Positions 19,796 to 28,440 of a DNA stretch of 64,000 bases are shown here, piece after piece. Positions within the stretch are counted from its first letter, which is position 1, and each line of letters begins with the position of its first letter. The notes below the pieces were generated by a model. That model searched no databases. It worked only from the letters and a program-made list of their open reading frames with translations, and was not told the DNA's origin. Where the stretch lies: contig JAIVFJ010000129.1 of NCBI GenBank assembly GCA_025765615.1, positions 124,001 to 188,000 on the forward strand. Reading direction: 5' to 3'. The translations under genes and the position numbers were made by a program. Origin of the DNA: Zopfochytrium polystomum (Eukaryota > Chytridiomycota > Chytridiomycetes > Chytridiales > Chytridiaceae).

Positions 19796-20753
19796 AGAAG
19801 GAAGCGCAACCGCAAGCGCTTCTCACGTGGCTGTGCTTGGTGTGCGCGCCGCACCTTTCTGCTTTTAGATAAACAATACATATGTAGTGTGTAAATATCT
19901 TTTTGAAATCAATCAACCTTGCGAGAGGTGTCTGCCCTACACCTCCCTCTGTCTGTCTGTCTGTCTGCCTGCCTGTCCCTGTCTTGTCCGATCTCGTCCA
20001 ACAAAGCCTGCAAAACCGACGGTCAACAGAGAAACAACAACAAACAAAAACAAAAAACCAAAAAACACCCCACATACTTTGCGGATTTTTCGGCTGTCTT
20101 CATAGGAAAGGGCCAGGTGTTTTTGACTTCTTTCACTTCGGCCCACCGACTCTGTCAGGCCGCCTATATTCTTGCACGTGTAGAAGGTGTGCGGCAAGCC
20201 CCAAAGAGGTAGGTCTTGGGTGGAAATTTCGGGATTGAGCGAATTCCATTGCTTACAGTTATTGCCTCTTATGGACATGCGCCTGCCTGATTCGGAAGTG
20301 TTTGCTTGCCGCAGAACAAAAACACACCCAGAGTGGAGACCAGGGGCCGCGCAGCTACTGATTCGATGGTCCTCGTAGTCCGCTATTCCTTCCACACCGC
20401 CAAGTACCCCATGAGGATCTGCCCCGCCCACTCGCTCTCTCTCTCTCTCTCCACACACACACACACGCACACGCACACGCACATGCACACACACTAAGAT
20501 CCACTCTCCAACGCTACCTCAGCGAACGGCTTACCGCCCACGCTCTAGTCTACCGTACGTCACAGCCATATCTGGCACGGCCGGCCTGTCTCCACCCACA
20601 AAAAAAATTTTCGTTCGTCCCTTGCTGGGAAAGCTTCGGAGCACAGCTGACCCTTCCTCACCCTCCTGCCGCATCCCGTTCCCCCACCCCAAGCCCAAAC
20701 ACCGTCCCCTCCCCCCCACTACCTCGCCAACACAGCCGCTTCAACCACGTCTC
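19796..20753. repeat. spacer with CTGT tract and AC microsatellite
   Basis: TCTG repeats at about 19950-19985 and AC repeats at about 20451-20495. No gene was recognised in this stretch. Confidence 0.6.
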
Positions 20754-21440
20754 TCAGGGCACATCGTCTTTCGGCAGGGGTGAACTCAGATCCACGGTAT
20801 ACCTACTTGAACAGGCGCTGAGCAGTCGAGCAATTGGGTCGGCGTGTGGGAGAGGAGTTGATTCGCTTGCTGGAAACGTTGGAGTCGTGATTAGCTGAAG
20901 ATGGCGGTTGGCTTGGAGGCTTGACAGACAATTTGGCGAGAAAGGAGGATTGGAGGAGCGAGAGACACGCACCAGTGGAGGCAGTGGAGAGTGGCGGTAG
21001 TTCGTTGGAGAAAAGCGTGTGATCTGCTTGGCGGATGGCTGTTGAACAGCCATTTTTGTAAATGCACCAACAAAACTTAGGGTTGGCACCTTACACTTTC
21101 TCTTCAAACTCCACCAGTGCGTTTGTGAAGCACAATTTCCGAGCTCCAGCAACAGTGCTTGGCGGCCGCGGACTGGATTTCGGAGCTGGTCTAAAGACTG
21201 AGCAAACCGCTTGTTCGCGAAACCCAAGTCCTTCCTTCGGCGGTCCGAGCAGATCGCGCCACTCTCGCCGAGGTCGAAGCACGATAGGCACTGCGTGCTT
21301 CGATAGAAAGGACTCGAGCGACTCCTTGTAAGCCTGTGTTCTGTCTGTGGGCGGTTATGGGCATGAAGACGGAGCGCTGAGGAAGTCATGGCTGGCTGGC
21401 TGAGGCTGGGACAATGAGCTTGCCTTTCACTTGCTGACAC
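20754..21440 (-). pseudogene. decayed DCE-family copy (subfamily III)
   Basis: The N-terminal signature ALRLHAHNRP, seen in 24516-25358, is followed almost directly by a wrecked module (STQCLSCFDLGESGAICSDRRRKDL). The first CxH pair, the GGG of the linker, the second His and the last two Cys are lost. The roughly 150 residues normally between the two are deleted. The rest has no eh1-like motif. An open frame persists, but the ligands needed for either half-site are incomplete. Confidence 0.75.
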
Positions 21441-22156
21441 GATACCTGAGCGGAGGTTAAAGTGGGAGCCGTATGGTGGATCTCTTTTCTGGTTCGCCCG
21501 TCGGCGGTAGGCGGTGGTCCCGCCGGCTTTGGCTGAATTCCAGCCGGATGGTGTGGGAACCTGGAAGAAAATTGGGTTGAGCGGAAAACGCGGTTTGTGT
21601 GTTTTCGCTTACCAATCGTCATCGACCAAATCTTATTTACCTAAAAAAAAAAAAAAAAAAAAAAAAATAAGGAAGAAACGTGCGGTGCATGGGAAGGAGC
21701 GAAAGGGATCACCTTTCGAAGAAACCTCGTGCCCTCATGAAGGCTTCTTTAGCGAGCGACAATATTGAAATAGTTGGAACAAATACTTGGAAGGGAGGAA
21801 TGTGGACTTACTGGTGCTGGTGACAGCGTTCATTCTCACTGTCCCAGTACATGCCCATCGTTCAGAGATAGTTGGAAGAACGAAGTTAGCAAAGATGTGC
21901 AATGAGTGAATGATCAAATCCAGGAGGATAAGCATGATCGGGGGCCTTCCGTGCTCTCCAGCTGTCCCCGAATCAACCCTCTTGGGTTGGCGAGTTATTG
22001 CCGTTCGGAGCAGCGTGAACTCTGTTGCTCATCGGAGAGAACGCAAGAAGAACAAGAGTCCGCGAGTGTGAGGAAGCGGACGATTATATTTACATTAAAG
22101 ACTGCTCAATCACTTTGCCTTCTACACTGCCAGCAGACCTCGCATCACACTGATTA
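21441..22156. other. spacer with A-run at 21643-21667
   Basis: Contains a poly-A run of about 25 bases and no supportable gene. Confidence 0.5.
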
Positions 22157-22945
22157 CTAGTGGCCCAAAAGCGCCTCAACCGAGAACGGCAGAGTGCGAC
22201 CCGCCGCTCCGTCCGACGCCTCCGCGGCCGCTGCCGTCGCGGTTTTGACTTCCTTCCTCGCCCGTTTGCACGCTCCGCACAAGTCCTTCCTCCGGCGGTG
22301 CGGGCAGATCGACCCGCCGCCGTCGCCCAAGTCGAAGCAGGCCAGGCATTGCGTGCGCCGCTTTCCGTGCGGACATTTCTTGGGCTTCCACTGCACCTTG
22401 CCGGGCGTCGGCGACGGGATGGTCTGGCGGGGCGGTGGCGGCGGCGTGGGCAACGTGGGGCGCGGCGTCGAGGCTGGCAGTGCGTCGGTGGACGGGGAGG
22501 TGGGAGAGGCTGCGGGGGTTAGAGAGAGGCGGGGTGTTGCGAGCGATGGTGAGTTTGCAGACGACGGCGGCTCTGTTTCGGCGATTGCTGTCGTGTGCTC
22601 TTGATCGTCCGCCACGATTGGATCAGAGGTCGCGCGCATCGACGCCGTTGTTGCCTCAGGAGACGAAGGACAATCGCATTCACATGGTTTTTGGATGGGG
22701 CCGGGAGGGAGTGGAGCAGGTCCCGCTTGGAAAGGCGGCTGCATTATGAGCAGTGTGGGCACGGTGGGAAGAACTGCGGCGTAGTACAGTTGAAGGCCGT
22801 TTGCACTCGAATGGGTGAACCACTCAGGAAGGGTGGGAGGCTGCTGCATGGGTGTGTCCACGGCGGCTGTGCGTGGCCGGCGGTGTGCCAGTAGGCGGTT
22901 ATGAGCGTGGATGCGGAGGGCTTCGTCGAGGAGGGAGAGGAACAT
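22157..22945 (-). CDS. DCE-family dual-CHCC/eh1-like protein (subfamily III, copy 1)
   Basis: Start chosen at 22945, MFLSLLDEALRIHAHNR, because this N-terminal signature is shared with 24516-25358 and, as MSLSLLDKAL, with 31356-32271 and 26544-27302; the frame is open further upstream to 23095. The zinc module (CPHGKRRTQCLAC, FDLGDGGGSI linker, CPHRRRKDLCGAC) is about 190 residues in. It is followed by a basic RARKE stretch and the terminal eh1-like LPFSVEALLGH. The leucine-rich N-terminal helix is a subfamily III hallmark. Confidence 0.82.
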   Translation of the reverse strand: MFLSLLDEALRIHAHNRLLAHRRPRTAAVDTPMQQPPTLPEWFTHSSANGLQLYYAAVLPTVPTLLIMQPPFQAGPAPLPPGPIQKPCECDCPSSPEATTASMRATSDPIVADDQEHTTAIAETEPPSSANSPSLATPRLSLTPAASPTSPSTDALPASTPRPTLPTPPPPPRQTIPSPTPGKVQWKPKKCPHGKRRTQCLACFDLGDGGGSICPHRRRKDLCGACKRARKEVKTATAAAAEASDGAAGRTLPFSVEALLGH

Positions 22946-23509
22946 GACTTTGGGGGGTTCAGGGTGTCGAGGTTGAGGCTGGGGCAGCGGCAAACGAGTT
23001 CTTCCTTGTTCTGTTTGACTGCTGTTTGCACGATCCAGAGCAGGAGCGCAAAGGGGAGAGCCTAACAAAATGGACACTTTGTTTGCTTCGCCCACATGAC
23101 GTCGGTTCGGCTGAGCACCAGCCTGAAGCGCGTTTTTGCAGGCGGAAATGTGGGTTCGGGACGATTGGAGTCCGCCCGAGGCGAGCCGGAAGCTCTGTCG
23201 AGTGTGGCGGGGTTGATTGACCTACCTTCCTTGCATAAACTTTTCAATCCAACAACGAGCGGCAACCTTGCGGATAACCTTGAGTGTTAGCGATTGCGGC
23301 TGAGTATTTATTACACCAAGGAACCAATCATCATCACGCAAACAACTATCCATTTTTTGTTTTTTTCAGAAAAACAATGGAGCGGAAAAACAAAAAAAAA
23401 AAAAAAATAAACGAAAGAAAAAAAAGACAAGCACGACAGTCTCGGTGGCGGCGGAGTGACAGCCGAGATTCGGACCTCGCGAATACAGGAGAGGGTCTGC
23501 ACCTCGAAA

Positions 23510-23790
23510 CGGATCGGTCGGTCGATGACGTTCATCTGCCGCCAGCTGTGCTTAGCCTTGAGTGTTGGAATTTGGACAGAATTTCAGGCCGGTGTGGCAG
23601 TCTGTGTCACTCCTCCTGGAAATTAGAAAACGAGGAGCTGGGAAGACTGTGGACAACTTGTTGAGAGGGAATGGCTCCGGTGAAGACACAGCTGTCTACT
23701 TTCCTCCCACTTCGCGGTGTTGGCCGACAAACTATATTGTGCATGATAGAAGTGGATGTATTGTTCACATTGCAACACACTGTCAACTTA
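23510..23790. repeat. duplicated non-coding block, partner of 26100-26510
   Basis: Shares long words with 26100-26510 in the same order: GAGTGTTGGAATTTGG, GGCTCCGGTGAAG, TTGTGCATGATAGA, TGTGGATKTATTGTT and CTGTCAACTTAGT. It lies just 3' (gene sense) of a decayed DCE copy in both places. It is part of a larger duplication of relic plus flank. Confidence 0.7.
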
Positions 23791-23849
23791 GTACGTGCAA
23801 GGGTCGCTCAATTGGCCTGCCTGCACTACAAAACTTTTCCTTCCCACTT

Positions 23850-24110
23850 CATTTACTACGCGCGGCCCACAAAAGGATCTCAATCGAGAACGACAGACAC
23901 TGGCAGGACTCGTCGAGCCGCAGCCCCTCGGACCTTGCTGAGTCTCAGGTGCGTTCGCTGACCGTTGTGTGCAATCATCCAGCGACGCTACTGCACAAGT
24001 CTTGGTCACCACTTCAGACGCAATCATCGACTTCCTCGGCCGCCGGTACGCCCCGCCTTTCCGTTGGTGGTGCGAGCACATCGAGGAGCCGCAGTTGGAT
24101 GGTTCTGTTA
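23850..24110 (-). pseudogene. decayed DCE-family C-terminal fragment (subfamily III)
   Basis: Translation gives CTQRSANAPETQQGPRGCGST, nearly the same as CTQRSANTPETQRGPRACGST in the degenerate copy at 26544-27302. In a shifted frame the 3' end still spells CLSFSIEILL, an eroded eh1-like motif. The zinc module is gone and frames are broken. Confidence 0.65.
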
Positions 24111-24515
24111 AGTGGAAAACAGTTCTGATTTAATTCAACAGTCACCTCTGCACACTAGCTGTTCCTTGTGTTTGCCCTCTGTGTCCAACCCCCTCCAACT
24201 TAGGGCTTGGGTAACCCTGCGATAAGAGCGTCGGCTGAGTCAATCAGCGTTGGGAACTCAAGAACAAAAGCGTGGCTAGTCTATAAAAGGGGCGATTTTT
24301 TCTGGCAAAATTCATATCAGTCACAGACATCCTTCCACAGCGCAACACAATCACCGGCCTGTCAGGGATTAAACACAGAGGAAGGTACTAGCCCACCGAG
24401 GGTGGGGAAGCAGGCGAAAATCGTTGCCGTTTATATTTGGGAATCACCGCAAAGCGATAATATTCACATTAAAGACTGCTCAATCCCTCCAGCAGACTCC
24501 GCATCACACTTATTA

Positions 24516-25358
24516 CTAGTGGCCCAAAAGCGCCTCAATCGAGTACGGCCGAGCGACATCCGCCGGGCCCCGCTTCCGGGTTATCTCGCCAGCTTTCCTC
24601 TCCGGACCGTCGGTCGCCGCGATCGCTTCCGTCACCTTCTGCGCCGCCATCGCGGCCCTGGCTTCCTTCCTCGCCCGTTTGCACGCGGAACACAAGTCCT
24701 TCCTCCGGCGGTGCGGGCAGATCGACCCGCCGCCGTCGCCCAAATCGAAGCAGGCCAGGCATTGCGTGCGCCGCTTTCCGTGCGGGCATTTCTTGGGTAT
24801 CCATTGCACCTTGCCGGGCGTCGGCGACGGGGAGGGCTGGCGCGATTGCGGCGGCGGCGGCGTCGGTAATGCGGGACGCGGAGGGGGTGGTGCGTCGGTG
24901 GACAGGGAGGTGGGAGAGACTGCGGGGCTTAGAGAGAGGCGGGGCGTTGCGAGTGATGGTCTGTTTGCGGACGAGGACGGCGGTTCTGCTTCGGCGACTG
25001 CTGTCGCGAGCTGGTGATCTTCCGCCGCGATCGGAGCAGGGGTTGCGCGCATCGACGCCGTTTTTGCCTCAGGACTTGAAGGACAATCGCATTCACATGG
25101 TTCTTGGATGGGACTGGGAAGGAAGGGAGCAGGTCCTGCTTGGAAAGGCCGCTGCAGTATGAGCAGTGTGGGCACGGCGGGAAGGACTGCGGCGTAGTAG
25201 AGTTGATGGCCGTTTGCACCGGAATGGGTAAACCATTGAGGAAGGGCGGGAGGCTGCTGTATGGGCGTGTCCACGGCGGCTGCGTGTGGCCTGCGGTGTG
25301 CCAGTGGGCGATTGTGAGCGTGGAGGCGGAGCGCTTCGTCGAGAAGGGAGAGGAACAT
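24516..25358 (-). CDS. DCE-family dual-CHCC/eh1-like protein (subfamily III, copy 2)
   Basis: Start taken at 25358 (MFLSLLDEALRLHAHNR), matching the copy at 22157-22945; the frame extends to 25601 without such conservation. The protein has about 280 residues. A Pro/Ala/Ser-rich middle precedes the zinc module at about residue 189 (CPHGKRRTQCLAC ... CPHRRRKDLCSAC), with a basic RARKEARA stretch after it. The last residues are RPYSIEALLGH, an eh1-like motif with Tyr for Phe. A TATAA-like element lies about 110 bases upstream. Confidence 0.82.
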   Translation of the reverse strand: MFLSLLDEALRLHAHNRPLAHRRPHAAAVDTPIQQPPALPQWFTHSGANGHQLYYAAVLPAVPTLLILQRPFQAGPAPFLPSPIQEPCECDCPSSPEAKTASMRATPAPIAAEDHQLATAVAEAEPPSSSANRPSLATPRLSLSPAVSPTSLSTDAPPPPRPALPTPPPPQSRQPSPSPTPGKVQWIPKKCPHGKRRTQCLACFDLGDGGGSICPHRRRKDLCSACKRARKEARAAMAAQKVTEAIAATDGPERKAGEITRKRGPADVARPYSIEALLGH

Positions 25359-25466
25359 GACTTGCGCGGGGGTGTGCAGGCTGAGGCTGATGCAGCGGCA
25401 AACGAATTCTTCCTTGGTTTTTGATTGCTGCTGGAACGATCCACAGCAGGAGCGCAAAGTGTAGAG

Positions 25467-25476
25467 CCTTATAAAT
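25467..25476 (-). promoter_or_regulatory. TATA-like box
   Basis: The minus strand reads CCATTTATAAGG here, roughly 110 bases upstream of the preferred start codon at 25358 of the DCE gene. Position and sequence fit a core promoter; no experimental support. Confidence 0.35.
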
Positions 25477-26099
25477 GGACACTTTGTTTGACGGCGGTTC
25501 GGCTGAGTACCAAACGTCAAGCGCATTTTTTCATGCGAGTAGCGAAGGGAAGAATGTGGGTTTGGGAGGATCCGACCGAGGCGAGCCGGAAAGTCTGTCA
25601 ATTTTTGCTCGAAAAAGGGAGAAAAAGATTTGAAGGGGCAAAAGAAACACTATGGGGGAAGAAGTCCAGGGAGTTGCGGATGCGGCGGAGTTGACCTTCT
25701 TTTTCCACTTTTCTTTTGTTTTTCATATACATTAAAATCGTACGAGCGGCAACCTTGGGGGGTTTCTCGAGTGTTAGACTTGGGGCTGAGTACCAACCTG
25801 CCAAAAGCGGTGCGCGCACTTCCGCGTGGGACCAGGAACCAATCATCATGCCTCAAACAAAGACATGTTTTGGGGAAACAAAGAAGGGAACAGAAAAACA
25901 GGCAGTGCAGTGGGGTTTTGCGGAGTCTGTTATCAATACCTCGCATGGTGAGGGTGAGATTCAGGCCTCGCGAATATAGGAGGGTTTGCACCTTATTCAC
26001 GCCACGTCGAAACGGATCGTCATACCGTTAAGCCTGCCACACTCGCTTATGATCGATGACGTTTCATATGCCGAGCATCAATGGTGTTTCATCTGTTCT

Positions 26100-26510
26100 C
26101 GGCCACACGACCAAAGGCGTAGCAACGAGTGTTGGAATTTGGGCAGACAGAATTTTGGGCCTGTGTGGGACTTTCCTCACCCTCAAATTTTGGTCGGTGC
26201 CTCTCTTCCTGGGAAGTAACTTTGAAGGCACGTGGTGAGAATCTCGCCTAACTGGGGATCGAATACAATACGCAATCCGTCGTCCGTCTGTCGCTTCGAC
26301 AGCTATGTCACTCATTGCCTGTAAGGGGCAGCCAAACTTAATTTCACCAACCATTCGACAGGCTCCGGTGAAGTCACTGCTGTCTCCTTAAAAATCTCCC
26401 AATTCGCTGTATTGGCCAACACAGAAGGCTCCAACGAAGCCAACCTATTGTGCATGATAGATGTGGATTTATTGTTTACATTGCGACATGCTGTCAACTT
26501 AGTGCATTTT
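26100..26510. repeat. duplicated non-coding block, partner of 23510-23790
   Basis: Long segment colinear with 23510-23790. Its left part also resembles about 5505-5640, and the ATTGTTTACATTGC word recurs at about 32978. It flanks the 3' end of the zinc-less DCE copy at 26544-27302. Confidence 0.7.
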
Positions 26511-26543
26511 GCTCCACCAGCCACAAAGCTTTTCCTTTCTGGT

Positions 26544-27302
26544 TCAGTCACTACGCGCAGGCCCCAACAGGCTCTCAATCGAGAACGGCAGACACTTGCA
26601 GCGACTCGTCGAACCGCAGGCCCTCGGCCCTCGCTGAGTCTCGGGCGTGTTCGCCGACCGTTGCGTGCATTCGTTGATCGCCACCACCGATTTTGTCTCG
26701 GTCGCCATGTCAAATGCAATCGTCGCCTTCCTCGTCCGCCGGCGGCGGTACGGACACGTGGAGGCGACGCCCTCACCGCCGTCGAACCACCCTGCGTTCT
26801 GCGAGCGACCCTTTCCGCTCGGGCGGTTAGTCGTCGTCTTTTTCTTGCTGGGCGTGATCGGCGACGTTGTCTGGCGCGGCGGAGGCGGAGATTTCGGGCG
26901 CAGCAATGATGGGGTTCGAGGCGGTATTGTCGGCGAGGCGGCGGGCGTAAGTGGGTGTGCGAGAGGCGGTGGCCGAGCTGCTTGAAGAGTGGGCGTTTCC
27001 GTGGGGTTGCGTTGCGCAAGCAGTACAGGGTGCGATTGAGTCACGGTTGCTTCTGAAGGAGGAGCCGCCGAGAACGAAGGCCGACATTCCGAATTACTTT
27101 CCCGAAAAAGACGGGTGGTGTTTTTGGCCTCGAACGGGACGGCGCCGTACAGCCAGTAATAGTAGCCGTGGGAGTTCGGGGACCCAGGGGAAACGGGCGG
27201 ATCAGCAGGCTGTGGGATGTGCGTGGCGGCTGTGGGCGGCCTGTGGATGCGCTGCGCCAGGTGATGAAGATACAGGGCTTTGTCGAGAAGGGAGAGGCTC
27301 AT
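26544..27302 (-). CDS. degenerate DCE-family protein: zinc module lost, eh1-like motif kept (subfamily III)
   Basis: The start MSLSLLDKALYLHHL at 27302 matches intact subfamily III members, and the frame stays open for about 250 codons (to 27476 upstream). Where the zinc module should be, residues read RPSGKGRSQNAGWFDGGEG and then STCPYRRRRTRKA, so almost all Cys/His ligands are replaced. The C-terminus still ends LPFSIESLLGPARSD with a good eh1-like motif. It is either a pseudogene whose frame has not yet broken or a derived protein that dispensed with metal binding. Confidence 0.6.
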   Translation of the reverse strand: MSLSLLDKALYLHHLAQRIHRPPTAATHIPQPADPPVSPGSPNSHGYYYWLYGAVPFEAKNTTRLFRESNSECRPSFSAAPPSEATVTQSHPVLLAQRNPTETPTLQAARPPPLAHPLTPAASPTIPPRTPSLLRPKSPPPPRQTTSPITPSKKKTTTNRPSGKGRSQNAGWFDGGEGVASTCPYRRRRTRKATIAFDMATETKSVVAINECTQRSANTPETQRGPRACGSTSRCKCLPFSIESLLGPARSD

Positions 27303-27476
27303 GGTCGAGTGAGTGGGCGGGAGAACAGGCGGAGTGACCATCAAGAAAAGGAAAGAGACGTGATCGCGCCCAGAGCGATAATGAAAAAAGCGAGGGCGGA
27401 AGCGCGGCGGGTGAGGTGTTTGATTGTTCCGCCCAAACAAGGAGACGTGCCGCCGCCCGCGACGGTGGCTGAGCAC

Positions 27477-28192
27477 GTATCTTTACCAGGAGGTTGCGGA
27501 TAAAATACCCGCTGTGTCCGCGCCAGCAAATTTTCTTCCAGCAAGGAACCGCAGGCGGACAAGCATTTAAGCGCGTTCGTCTAAACACCGAACATGCCTG
27601 TTTGTCAATGCGTTTTCTTCCAGGGAAAGTGGATGAATTCAGATTTGTCTCCTGTCAAAAAAACACAAACACAGAAGAAAAGGGCCCGTCTGCAGTCAAT
27701 GCGGGCAATGCCGATCCGGCCCCTCCCGACGCGCGAGCGGTCCAACGCCCCCACTTTTCTCATCGGATTTCTCTCATCGGATTTCTGCCCCTGTTTCTTC
27801 GAAAGAGAAATATACGAGCGGCCAGCCCGCTTTTCACGACACTCAGTTGTTGGGCGCGTTGTGCCGCATGCCACGATGGGGCTTGCAACTTGGCAGGACT
27901 GCCGCTTTCCCTGCAGATTGACTTTGCCATATTGCAGTTGCGAAGAAAAATGTCGCCGTGCTTCGGATGGAACCATTTCGTGCGGTGGATGAAAAAACCA
28001 GGGTTGTTATTTGGACAGCCAAGGACAGTGCCTTTTTTTTGTCCATTTTGGACATTGTCCTTGCCTGGACAAAAAGGGGTCCTCTCTGTCTCTGGATCTG
28101 GTTCATTTTGGACTGTCCAAAATGCTGCCTTTTTTTGTTTTTGACTGAAATTAAAATTTTTTTATTTTGGTTTGTAATCAACTGTAATTCGT
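27477..28192. other. spacer, 5' flank of the degenerate DCE copy; palindrome at 28104-28124
   Basis: About 700 bases without a gene. It contains repeated words built on CATTTTGGAC/GTCCAAAATG, including a perfect odd palindrome at 28104-28124 (10-base arms around a central T). Confidence 0.6.
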
Positions 28193-28235
28193 TCATTTTT
28201 TCCTTCCCCTTCTTCCCGGCTGGCTCCCGTAATCC

Positions 28236-28440
28236 CCAGACGCTTCCATTGAATAACCCAACAACTCGTTCTTAACAAAGGTGTCGAGCTCAGTTTCCTC
28301 AAGCTGAGCCATATTTGTAACAACAAAGACAACCTTTGCAATTACGTCGTCTCGAAGGCGATTGCGGGCATCAGTGTGGATGCGTGACCTCGACTTGGCG
28401 CTTGAGAATGAGTCGGTATGGAGGCGCATTGTTGCTGTGG
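28236..28440 (-). mobile_element. possible hAT transposase C-terminal relic
   Basis: The frame reads SRIHTDARNRLRDDVIAK and then VVFVVTNMAQLEE, a pattern like the hAT dimerisation-region end (S-x-x-R-N-R-L-x-x-x-x-V-x-K-L-V-F-V-x-x-N). The preceding residues GAGSSTATMR recall the conserved SS/A-x-x-E-R segment. Upstream sequence does not extend the match. Short, so only moderately convincing. Confidence 0.4.

Noticed and set aside
24279..24292. TATAAAAGG on the plus strand as a promoter
   Set aside because: No plus-strand gene follows; the open frame downstream is antisense to the DCE gene at 24516-25358.
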